Assembly (NCBI RefSeq): GCF_007004665.1
Contig: NZ_ML660057.1
Span: forward strand, 372,001-436,000
Source: Denitrobaculum tricleocarpae
Lineage (GTDB): Bacteria > Pseudomonadota > Alphaproteobacteria > Kiloniellales > Kiloniellaceae
Reading direction: 5' to 3'
Length of the DNA stretch: 64,000 nt
In this document: positions 8,956 to 16,239 of the stretch, one piece after another
Numbering within the stretch: position 1 is the stretch's first letter
How the letters are laid out: every line of letters starts with the position of its first letter
Position numbers and translations under genes: made by a program
Notes under the pieces: model-generated
What the model was told of the DNA's origin: nothing
Seen by the model: the letters and a program-made list of their open reading frames with translations, nothing else
The model's database searches: none

Positions 8956-9282
8956 TTAGGTGACGCTCAGTTTTTGTTTCTTCGAGTAGACCGAGCCATC
9001 ATCATCTTGCCAGATGAACTCGAATTCGCCGGGCTCGTCAGCCCGCATCTTGAACTGCAGATAGGGGTTTGCTGAAATGGCCGGCTCGATATCGACCGCG
9101 AAGACAGTTTCGCCGTTAAACTTGGCGGTGAAGTTATGTATGATCTGGCGTGGAATCAGGTTGCCCTGTTTGTCCTTGCGTTGACCCGACTCCATCTTGT
9201 GAGAGATCAGCGTCTTGATTGTGATAACCTCTCCCTTCGAGGCCGCCTTGGGGGCCTTTACGCGTGGCTTGGATTTTGCCAT
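8956..9282 (-). CDS. soxZ: SoxZ thiosulfate-carrier partner of SoxY
   Basis: 108 residues, full family length, no signal peptide; SoxZ is known to be exported as a complex with Tat-targeted SoxY. A lysine/alanine-rich start (KSKPRVKAPKAASKG) is followed by the immunoglobulin-like SoxZ fold: TLISHKMESGQRKD, NFTAKFNGETVFAVDIEPAISANPYL and FEFIWQDDDGSVY. It forms the SoxYZ scaffold that carries pathway intermediates. The start has AGAGGAGT upstream and lies 24 bp after the soxY stop. Confidence 0.96.
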   Translation of the reverse strand: MAKSKPRVKAPKAASKGEVITIKTLISHKMESGQRKDKQGNLIPRQIIHNFTAKFNGETVFAVDIEPAISANPYLQFKMRADEPGEFEFIWQDDDGSVYSKKQKLSVT

Positions 9283-9306
9283 TGCCCGGTACTCCTCTCT
9301 TCCTGA

Positions 9307-9756
9307 TCAACCGCCACAGCCGCCGATCGTGACCTTGACCGTGGCCTTCGCCATGTGAAACGAACCGTCCGACATCTCTGCAACGGCTATAACGTTCTGA
9401 GTTCTCGCAAGCCGCATACGTGTCGAGGCTTCGGCAACACCGCTTTTTGGTGAGAAGTGAAACGTCGCGACGCCGGGCCGCGGATTAGCGTCCGCAAGCA
9501 CCATGACCCGCTTGACGTAGTCGTCACCGCTCATTGGGCTGTCGACGGAGACCGTCAAGGGTACGGTATTGCCGTTCTCGGCGATCTCCGGCATTTCGAG
9601 ACTGATCTTGCCACTCTCGGAAGCTTCGCTGCCGCCGGTGAATTGCTCGATCTCCTCCATGGCTGTATCTGCCGCGGAAAGCGGCAGCGGAACCGCAGCA
9701 ATGGCCAAGAGACCGGCGGTAATCTGAAGCGCATTGCGGCGCGTCACGTTTTTCAT
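9307..9756 (-). CDS. soxY: SoxY sulfur-carrier protein with C-terminal GGCGG
   Basis: 149 residues from the ATG at 9756, preceded by AAAGGAGATATT and beginning MKNVTRRNALQITAG, a Tat-type signal. The mature Ig-like domain ends in VTIGGCGG, the swinging arm whose Cys carries thiosulfate, sulfane and polysulfide intermediates. SoxAX, SoxB and SoxCD act in turn on this Cys. The RRNA twin arginine and the terminal motif are both intact. 37 bp downstream of soxX. Confidence 0.97.
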   Translation of the reverse strand: MKNVTRRNALQITAGLLAIAAVPLPLSAADTAMEEIEQFTGGSEASESGKISLEMPEIAENGNTVPLTVSVDSPMSGDDYVKRVMVLADANPRPGVATFHFSPKSGVAEASTRMRLARTQNVIAVAEMSDGSFHMAKATVKVTIGGCGG

Positions 9757-9793
9757 AATATCTCCTTTCAGGCTGAAGGTCTGCATGGAGCGA

Positions 9794-10267
9794 CTATTCC
9801 TCCTTGAGGGTTTTCAGATAAGCGATGACATCCTCAACCTGCGTCGCTGTGAGGACCGGCTTACCCTGAAACTCTTCGCGAACCCGCTGCCCGTCGAAGA
9901 CGCGGTAGAAGCCGGGCATAATCGTTTCAGGCCCAAAGACGGATTTCGCGTTCACCAGGATTGCGCGCAGCTCTCCTTCTGAGTAGCGATCCGCCACGCC
10001 ATCAAGGGGCGGCCCTATGTCCCCGTGGAAGGGTTCGCCGATCTGATCCCTGTTGCCGTGACAGGCAAGACAGTTTCCGAGCTTGCGGCTCTTGAACCAT
10101 TTGCTGCCCTCAACCGGATCGCCAGGCGAACCGGTCAACGAAGCCTCCACCTCGGCGTCCCGAATCACGACGTCCTGCGGTTCTATCGTCGCGGCGTTCG
10201 CCGTCGCAGTTACGGTACCCAGAAAGATCGCCAGACAGAATCCGGCTGTATGTATGTGGCCCACCAT
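9794..10267 (-). CDS. soxX: SoxX monoheme cytochrome c
   Basis: 157 residues, signal peptide ending TATANA-A. One heme site CLACHGN and a distal Met in ETIMPGFYRV, both as expected for SoxX, the partner of SoxA. The RBS GGGAGGAA sits very close to the ATG at 10267, and the GTG one codon later has better spacing, so the true start may be 10264. First gene after a 148-bp gap from soxV that contains a candidate SoxR operator, suggesting its own promoter for soxXYZABCDEF. Confidence 0.94.
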   Translation of the reverse strand: MVGHIHTAGFCLAIFLGTVTATANAATIEPQDVVIRDAEVEASLTGSPGDPVEGSKWFKSRKLGNCLACHGNRDQIGEPFHGDIGPPLDGVADRYSEGELRAILVNAKSVFGPETIMPGFYRVFDGQRVREEFQGKPVLTATQVEDVIAYLKTLKEE

Positions 10268-10370
10268 TTCCTCCCACTTTCGCGTGGTTTGGTCGGCGCA
10301 TTGGTCTTTGTGTTTTTTTGCGGCGCCGATCCCTTTGAAATCAATAATGAAGAGAGACGCTCCCTAAATC

Positions 10371-10400
10371 AATATATATATTGCAATATTTGAATGCGAT
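10371..10400 (-). promoter_or_regulatory. Candidate SoxR operator before soxX
   Basis: AT-rich stretch holding a perfect 12-bp palindrome ATATTGCAATAT (10378-10389). Overlapping it, ATTG-N8-GAAT (10380-10395) resembles the ATTC-N8-GAAT type site of BigR/SqrR-class persulfide repressors with one mismatch. It lies about 110 bp upstream of soxX and just after the soxV stop. The assignment to SoxR is inference. Confidence 0.5.
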
Positions 10401-10415
10401 ATCTCTAACATCCTG

Positions 10416-11150
10416 TTATCCAACGTTTCCAAGCTGAGGAAAAGTTTCCAGCAGCCAGTAGGAGATCGTACTCATAGACCCGGTTATAAAAAGAATCCCA
10501 GTGGCCACGAGCAATCCCCCCATTGCCTTTTCAACGTTCGCCACATGACGGCGAAAGCGCCGTGCGAATTGTAGAAACTGCCCGGCGAAGAGTGCCGCCA
10601 GCAAAAATGGAATACCGATGCCAAGACCATAGGCCGTCAGCAGGCCGGCGCCTCGCCCGACGGTTTCCTCGCTGCCCGCCATGAACAGGATTGCCGCCAG
10701 CACCGGGCCGACACAGGGTGTCCAGCCAAAGGCAAAGGCAAGACCAACCGCATAGGCGCCAAACAGACCCGCCGGGCGCGCAGAGGCGTGAAAGCGAGCC
10801 TCGCGATAGAGCAGTGGAATACGAACTAAGCCCAGAAAGTGCAGGCCCATGACGATAATGACCGCGCCGGCCACGTAACTGAGGATACCGAGGTGCTCGG
10901 CGACCAGTTGCCCCACCATGCTCGCGCTTGCGCCGAGCGCCACGAAGACCGTCATGAAACCGAGGACGAAACTCAACGCGGCCGCGGCAACCCTCCGGCT
11001 TGCGCCGGTCTCCGTGCCTTCAGCGACTTCTTCCATCGAAAGCCCGCCGATGAAACACAGATAAGGCGGCACCAAAGGCAGGACGCAAGGCGAGAGAAAT
11101 GACAGCAGGCCAGCGACAAAAGCACCGCCGAGGCTAACGTCAAACCCCAT
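10416..11150 (-). CDS. soxV: SoxV, CcdA-family membrane thiol reductase
   Basis: 244 residues with six hydrophobic segments. The paired cysteines of CcdA proteins are visible in LSFLSPCVLPLVPPY (segment 1) and FGWTPCVGPVLAAI (segment 4). It carries electrons from cytoplasmic thioredoxin across the membrane to periplasmic thiol proteins that keep SoxY reactive. In Paracoccus the partner SoxW follows soxV; here no soxW lies between soxV and soxX, so divergent SoxS or an unlinked thioredoxin must take the electrons. The ATG has GGGAGGG at 6-bp spacing. Confidence 0.9.
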   Translation of the reverse strand: MGFDVSLGGAFVAGLLSFLSPCVLPLVPPYLCFIGGLSMEEVAEGTETGASRRVAAAALSFVLGFMTVFVALGASASMVGQLVAEHLGILSYVAGAVIIVMGLHFLGLVRIPLLYREARFHASARPAGLFGAYAVGLAFAFGWTPCVGPVLAAILFMAGSEETVGRGAGLLTAYGLGIGIPFLLAALFAGQFLQFARRFRRHVANVEKAMGGLLVATGILFITGSMSTISYWLLETFPQLGNVG

Positions 11151-11201
11151 ACTCGCCCTCCCTTCTGGACTTCATATTCGATTAATTATATATGTTATGG
11201 T
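11151..11201. promoter_or_regulatory. Divergent soxV-soxS promoter/operator region
   Basis: 51-bp spacer between divergent soxV and soxS, extremely AT-rich against its surroundings. It contains CATAT (11173-11177)-N12-ATATG (11190-11194) and the half-site ATTC at 11176 followed by an AT-rich spacer. This is where SoxR sites lie in known soxSV systems. Exact -10/-35 boxes are not clear. Confidence 0.45.
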
Positions 11202-11615
11202 ATGAACTGTGCCAGAAAAATGATGCACCGGGTCAGACTGGGTGCCGTCTTGTGTTTGCTTTGCCTTGGCCTTCCCCTCTCCACAAGTGCGGCAGAGCTG
11301 ATCATGTTCGAGGAAGCGGGCTGCCCTTGGTGCGCGCGCTGGGATCGCGACATTGCTCCGATCTATCCCAAGACGAGGGAAGGGAAAGAAGCCCCTCTGC
11401 GGCGGGTTGATCTGCACGGCGACTGGCCGGACGACCTGCCGGAGCTAAAGCCTGTTCACTACACCCCTACCTTTGTGCTCATCGCAGATGGCAGAGAAGT
11501 CGGCCGCATACAGGGATATCCAGGCGAAGACTTCTTTTGGGGACTACTTGCTGAGCTGATCGATCAAATGGAGGTGTCAAATGGGGTGCAAACGTCATCT
11601 GGAAGTGGACAGTGA
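11202..11615 (+). CDS. soxS: SoxS periplasmic thioredoxin-like protein
   Basis: 137 residues from the first ATG; ATGs at 11220 and 11223 also fit and would begin the signal peptide MMHRVRLGAVLCLLCLG more tightly. The mature part is a short thioredoxin fold with the active site EEAGCPWCARWDRD and the cis-Pro loop VHYTPTFVLIADGREVGRIQGYPG. SoxS reduces or reactivates SoxYZ and is supplied by SoxV. It is divergent from soxV and followed 60 bp later by soxR, the order known from Paracoccus. The C-terminal 15 residues are low complexity (SSGSGQ). Confidence 0.85.
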   Translation: MNCARKMMHRVRLGAVLCLLCLGLPLSTSAAELIMFEEAGCPWCARWDRDIAPIYPKTREGKEAPLRRVDLHGDWPDDLPELKPVHYTPTFVLIADGREVGRIQGYPGEDFFWGLLAELIDQMEVSNGVQTSSGSGQ

Positions 11616-11675
11616 CCGCCTGCATAGTTATTTGAAACACAGCATGTTTCTGATTTGACTATTACGAGCACCAAC

Positions 11676-12008
11676 ATGGCAGATGCCAAAGAGCTTTCGG
11701 ACCTGGGCCCCATGGAAGACATGATGACGCGCGCCAGGGCGGCCAGCGACTTCCTCAAAGCGATCGCTCATGAAAATCGTCTCCTCATTCTCTGCATGCT
11801 GGTGGAGGGTGAAAAATCAGTCCGCGACCTTGAGGTTCTGCTGGAAATGCGTCAGCCGAGCGTTTCTCAACAGCTCGCACGCCTGAGGGCCGACGACCTT
11901 GTCGCGACCCGCCGTGACGGCAAGACGATCTATTACTCGCTTGCCAGCGAGCGAGCGCGTGAACTCGTCTCGGTCCTCTATAACATGTTCTGCAAACCGC
12001 CGACCTGA
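11676..12008 (+). CDS. soxR: SoxR, ArsR-family persulfide-responsive repressor
   Basis: 110 residues from ATG 11676 (an in-frame TTG at 11655 is the alternative; neither has a strong RBS). Winged-helix ArsR fold with the recognition helix in MRQPSVSQQLARLRADDL and wing TRRDGKTIYYSL. Cysteines at 40 (LILCMLV) and 106 (NMFCKPPT) match the positions of the reactive pair in SqrR/BigR-type regulators, so sulfane sulfur sensing is likely. Expected to repress soxSV and soxX-F until thiosulfate or sulfide appears. Confidence 0.87.
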   Translation: MADAKELSDLGPMEDMMTRARAASDFLKAIAHENRLLILCMLVEGEKSVRDLEVLLEMRQPSVSQQLARLRADDLVATRRDGKTIYYSLASERARELVSVLYNMFCKPPT

Positions 12009-12334
12009 CCAACTGGTTCTTCAGGGCCGCAACCAGAACGGCACAGATCCGAGACCGGTCTCCATTGAAGGGTTTGACGTTTTCTTTCGAAAAACAAGAC
12101 CTCGAAGTTTGAGGTGGATCTGACGCAAACCTCGAGCCATTGACTGCGTGACGTTGCAGGAGCAGGTCATGAGCGGCCGTTTCTAACGGTTCTGAACGCA
12201 AAGGCCCCGCCGGTTTGCGGGGGCCCGCAACCAACTTTCTGCTGTCTTCCCCGGCGATGAGATTGATGTCGCCTCCGCGCAACTCCTATCGAATGGGCAG
12301 TCTCCTGACCGCTCCCCCCCCAAGAGGGAACGGC
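12009..12334. other. 326-bp intergenic region with hairpin between soxR and porin gene
   Basis: No gene recognised between convergent soxR and the porin. It contains a hairpin GGCCCCGC (12203-12210) / GCGGGG(G)CC (12217-12225) with a 6-base loop, plausible as a bidirectional terminator though without a strong T-tract. The right side (12214-12242) is nearly identical (26 of 29) to 49710-49738 in the spacer after the giant RTX gene. Confidence 0.6.
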
Positions 12335-13723
12335 TTAGAATCTGAAGCGGGCTGTTAATTCAATGAAATCGACGCTTTCGCTCGCACCGGTCTCCTCAAT
12401 GAAGGCTCCCGGTGCCAGGTGTGTGTAAATAGCGGTGAAATCGACGTTCCGCAGGGGTGCCCAGGTGGCTTCGACTGAAACCCCCGTAGCAACGTAACGG
12501 GCGTCGCTTTGCCCTGGGCCCCTTATGATTTGTCCGGACGGACTGTACACACCATCTTTTTTTTCCAGGCGCCAGTAGAAATTCGCATCAGTATTGAGGG
12601 CGAACTCTTCGGTGATCTGAAAATTCAAATGGGGGTTCAGGTTGAAGAAATTCCGTGGTCCCAGAACCGCAGCCTGGCTGAAATAGTTACCGCGAGGATA
12701 GAGCGGATTGAAGGTCTGAAGCTCGTCGTCGGCCGGGTCCTCGTCGCCGCTGGCAATATTGGCGCGCAGGCCTATGCGCGGTTGGAAAAGCGTTTCGTCG
12801 AATTTAAAACCCGTGTCGCTCGCGGCGGTCCAGGCGGCAATATCGCCATCTCCGAAGGTCCCGAACTGATACGCGGCCTCGAGGTTCCAGTCCCATCCCT
12901 GCCGGTTGCCGGAGAGACGCGCACCAATGCTGTGCCGGGTCTCATCCTCGACCGCCTGCACGAAGCTTCCGCGGTCGTCGCGAAACCCGAGATAGTAGAG
13001 ATCGAGGCCGCTCGCGGCCAGCAGCTGAGGCTCTCCAGCCGCGTAGACACCCCAGAGCACTTCATCACGGTTTGTCCGATCGTCGAAGATCCCATTTTCA
13101 TCGCGCCGGGGGCGCACGGCAAGTAGATCCAGGTCCCAGTTCGCGACCTCCACGAGCCCCCGGACGCCGTCGAATGTCCGGCGGACGTTCGCGCCCTCCC
13201 GCACATCGACAAGCCGCCCAGTGCCAAACTGCAGCTCCTGCCGTCCTGCGCGCAAGGTGAAGCTGTTTACCCGGTCGACCGGGAACGAAATATCAGCAAA
13301 GGCGTTTTGTACATCCAGTTCGTTCTCATCGACCGGGCTTGGTCCGCCGGCCCGGCCTTCCGACAAAGCACTGGAAAATTCTCCAAAAAACCTTAGATTT
13401 CGGCCAATATACAGATCGCCGTGCAGGTTGGCCCGTTGCAGCCAAACGCCATCTTCGTCCTGCGGGTCGTCGCCGAAGAGAGGGTTGCCGGTGTATTCGT
13501 AACGTTCGCGGATAGAGCCGCCAAAACTCAGAGAACTTGAACCGCTGTCATCGAGTGGAACGTACTTGATGGGATCGAAGGGATCGGGCGCGCCGCTGAA
13601 GGTGCGCAGGAACCTGTAATCTTCATGAAAACGGAATTTCTGGAGTTCAGGACGCGGCTCCGCGGCGGCATTGATAGGCCAGGCCAAGAGTAACGCCGCC
13701 GCAGTGATGACAGATTGTCTCAT
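12335..13723 (-). CDS. Alginate-export-type outer-membrane beta-barrel porin
   Basis: 462 residues, signal peptide ending NAAA-E, followed by alternating amphipathic strands and a C-terminal phenylalanine (LTARFRF) typical of outer-membrane barrels. Phrases such as LRAGRQELQFGTGRLVDVREGANVRR (in part) and NFFNLNPHLNFQITE match the alginate-export/AlgE-like family, whose members take up or export varied anionic or hydrophobic solutes. Its ATG lies 3 bp after the pirin stop, so translation is probably coupled. Last gene of the HxlR-linked unit; its substrate is presumably the compound handled by that operon. Confidence 0.8.
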   Translation of the reverse strand: MRQSVITAAALLLAWPINAAAEPRPELQKFRFHEDYRFLRTFSGAPDPFDPIKYVPLDDSGSSSLSFGGSIRERYEYTGNPLFGDDPQDEDGVWLQRANLHGDLYIGRNLRFFGEFSSALSEGRAGGPSPVDENELDVQNAFADISFPVDRVNSFTLRAGRQELQFGTGRLVDVREGANVRRTFDGVRGLVEVANWDLDLLAVRPRRDENGIFDDRTNRDEVLWGVYAAGEPQLLAASGLDLYYLGFRDDRGSFVQAVEDETRHSIGARLSGNRQGWDWNLEAAYQFGTFGDGDIAAWTAASDTGFKFDETLFQPRIGLRANIASGDEDPADDELQTFNPLYPRGNYFSQAAVLGPRNFFNLNPHLNFQITEEFALNTDANFYWRLEKKDGVYSPSGQIIRGPGQSDARYVATGVSVEATWAPLRNVDFTAIYTHLAPGAFIEETGASESVDFIELTARFRF

Positions 13724-13726
13724 GGG

Positions 13727-14425
13727 TTACGCAAGATCAAACAGCAGCACTTCAGCGCGATGGTCCGTTTCGAGTGTAATTTGGGGTTCACCGGCGATGG
13801 CGGCACCGTCCCCTTCCCTCAGTTCTTCCCCGTTGAGTCGAATTATTCCGCGCGCCACCTGAAGCCAGCAACGGCGCTCCTCGTCAATCCTGTAGGTCGC
13901 GGCCTCGCCTTCGGCAAACTCGCCGGCATAGACACGGATATCCTGATGCACAGTCACAGAGCCCTCGCTGCCCCAGCGATCAGCAATCAGGCGCAACCTG
14001 CCCTGTCGTTCTTCCGGAGGGATGCGGACTTGTTCATAGCTTGGCGCAATCCCTTGAGCTTCCGGGATTACCCAAATCTGAAGAAAATGTACCGGCTCGG
14101 TCTTCGAAGCATTGAATTCGCTGTGGGTCACACCGGTTCCGGCCGACATGCGCTGGACGTCACCCGGCACGATCACCGAGCCGTTTCCCATGCTGTCTTT
14201 GTGTTCAAGCGCGCCCTCCAGAACATAGGAGATGATTTCCATATCCGCGTGACCATGCTCGCCGAACCCGGCGCCCGGCGTCACCCGGTCATCGTTAATG
14301 ACGCGCAGCGCGCCAAAACCCATATGCTCAGGATCCCGATAGTTCCCGAAGGAAAAACTGTGATGGCTATCGAGCCAAGACACTTGGGTGCGCCCGCGCG
14401 TCATGCGGTCTCTCACACGAATCAT
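13727..14425 (-). CDS. Pirin family bicupin protein
   Basis: 232 residues, two cupin halves. The metal ligands of pirins are visible as EHGHADME (two His) and THSEFN (His and Glu) in the N-terminal half. YhaK/pirin proteins include quercetin 2,3-dioxygenase-like enzymes and redox-responsive co-regulators; no substrate can be read from sequence. The start has GAGGGAAG upstream. 52 bp after the MFS gene and 3 bp before the porin, in one transcript by spacing. Confidence 0.9.
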   Translation of the reverse strand: MIRVRDRMTRGRTQVSWLDSHHSFSFGNYRDPEHMGFGALRVINDDRVTPGAGFGEHGHADMEIISYVLEGALEHKDSMGNGSVIVPGDVQRMSAGTGVTHSEFNASKTEPVHFLQIWVIPEAQGIAPSYEQVRIPPEERQGRLRLIADRWGSEGSVTVHQDIRVYAGEFAEGEAATYRIDEERRCWLQVARGIIRLNGEELREGDGAAIAGEPQITLETDHRAEVLLFDLA

Positions 14426-14477
14426 AGCTTTACTTCCCTCTGCTCATGAGCCCTAAGACGGCGCTTCTGACTTTGAA

Positions 14478-16136
14478 TCAGCTTAGCCCTCCGGTTTGAG
14501 GCACGTTGCTTGGCGTTGCAGCGCCCGGCTCGGGCGCAAGATAATGGGTGACCTGCGGATCTCCAGGGCCGAGATGAAAGACTCTTACCGCATCCTGAAT
14601 ATGTCGATCACTCTGAGTCACCCGAGCGTGGTGATGAAGATGCGTGAGCCAGGACTCTTCAGTGAAGTATTCCAGGTAACGGCCCGGCACCGCGACATCC
14701 TCAAAGAGTCCCCAGGCATATGCACCGTCGCGTCGGCGCTCCGCCTTAAGGCTTTGCATAGCCTCGACAAAAGCAGCAGTCCTCTCCGGGTTAATCCGGT
14801 ATTCGACCGTGACCATAACGGGTCCGCGATCAGGCTCAGGGTCTTCGGCAACCAACGGGGCTGGCCAGTGCGAAGAGGACGAAAAGTCAAAGTCGGCACC
14901 TTGTTGCAGCTTCGCCGGCCAGGAAATCACGGCCCCCAGGACCGCGCAGCCGGCTGCAATCAGCAGAGTCATGGGAACACCGATCATCGACGCCGTCTGA
15001 CCCCAGATCATACTGCCGAGTGTCATGGCGCCGAAGAACACGGTAATGAAGATCGACAGCCCCCGCGCACGCACCCAGTTTGGCAGTGATGTCTGCGCCG
15101 AGACATTAAGGCTTGAAAGCACAGTGACCCAGGATGCACCTGCGATCAGGCTGGCCGCAACAACGGCGTCTGGCCGCCTGAGAAAGGCGAATATCACCAG
15201 CACCAGGGCGGTTCCGACGGTGCCGCAGGCGACAAGCTGATCCGCATTCAGGTGCGTCTTCAGCTTTGGAAGAAGTAATGCACCACAAACCGCGCCGATG
15301 CCCACGGCCCCCAGCATAACACCGTAGAGTTCGGGTCCGCCCTGCAGCTCTTGGCGTGCGATGAGCGGCAGCAAAGCCCAGTAAGCACTGGCGAAGAGGA
15401 AGAAGGCGACGGCGCGGATGAGGGTCGCGCGCAACGGCGTGCTCGCGCGTGCATAACGCAGACCAGCCCTTACAGCGCTCCAAAAACGCTCTGCCGGCAA
15501 ATGCGTCTCCTCTCTCGGCGGAGGACGCCACCACATCAGCGCGGCGATAACGATAAGAAAGCTAAACGCGTTGATAAGGTAGGGCCAGGCGATTCCCGCG
15601 CTTGCGATAATCACACCTGCCAGCGCCGGTCCGATGGCGCGGCTGACATTGATGCCCACGCTGTTCAAAGCCACCGCCGGCTGAAGTTGGGAACGGGGCA
15701 CCAGCTGCGGCACGATGGCCTGCCAGGCCGGGGCGACGAAGGCGGCGCCCGCACCGGATAGAAAGGTGAAAATCAGCAGCACCCAGGCGTTAATCAGGCC
15801 GAAGAGGACAAGCAGGCCCAGCGCCAAAGTCGACAACGAGAGTAGCAGCATCACAGAAATCAGCAGCCGGCGGCGGTCGACGAGATCGGCCAACGCCCCC
15901 GCCGGCAAGGCGAAGAGAAACATCGGTGCCGTGGTTGCCGCCTGGACCAGAGCCACCATGAGAGGCGACGGCGACAACGACGTCATCAGCCAGCCCGAGG
16001 CGACATCGTGCATCCAGGTGCCGATATTCGAGACGACCGTCGCCGTCCAGAGGACCAGGAACGAAAGCTGCGCAAAGGGTGCCCAGGACGAGACCTGGTC
16101 TCGCGGTTTCTCCGCCTGATTCGTCCCCGTCACCAC
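14478..16136 (-). CDS. MFS exporter (MFS_3/EntS type) with C-terminal soluble domain
   Basis: 552 residues, GTG start with AAGAGGC upstream. Residues about 20-425 form a 12-helix MFS transporter of the enterobactin-exporter-like class (GTWMHDVASGWLM, LPAGALADLVDRRRLLI). The last 100 residues are soluble and resemble an antibiotic-biosynthesis-monooxygenase-like (ABM/dimeric alpha-beta barrel) unit: VMVTVEYRINPERTAAFVEAM ... YLEYFTEESWLTHLHHHARVT. This fused tail occurs in some members of this exporter family. Likely exports a toxic product of the operon (inference). Confidence 0.85.
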   Translation of the reverse strand: MVTGTNQAEKPRDQVSSWAPFAQLSFLVLWTATVVSNIGTWMHDVASGWLMTSLSPSPLMVALVQAATTAPMFLFALPAGALADLVDRRRLLISVMLLLSLSTLALGLLVLFGLINAWVLLIFTFLSGAGAAFVAPAWQAIVPQLVPRSQLQPAVALNSVGINVSRAIGPALAGVIIASAGIAWPYLINAFSFLIVIAALMWWRPPPREETHLPAERFWSAVRAGLRYARASTPLRATLIRAVAFFLFASAYWALLPLIARQELQGGPELYGVMLGAVGIGAVCGALLLPKLKTHLNADQLVACGTVGTALVLVIFAFLRRPDAVVAASLIAGASWVTVLSSLNVSAQTSLPNWVRARGLSIFITVFFGAMTLGSMIWGQTASMIGVPMTLLIAAGCAVLGAVISWPAKLQQGADFDFSSSSHWPAPLVAEDPEPDRGPVMVTVEYRINPERTAAFVEAMQSLKAERRRDGAYAWGLFEDVAVPGRYLEYFTEESWLTHLHHHARVTQSDRHIQDAVRVFHLGPGDPQVTHYLAPEPGAATPSNVPQTGGLS

Positions 16137-16239
16137 CGCTTTGCCTCTTTGTCAGCGCACACGACCGCACCTCACACTGTTTCCCGCTGCCGCCAGGCCT
16201 TTGACGCAGGCGGCGATAGCGCTGGAGCCTTCAGGCTCC

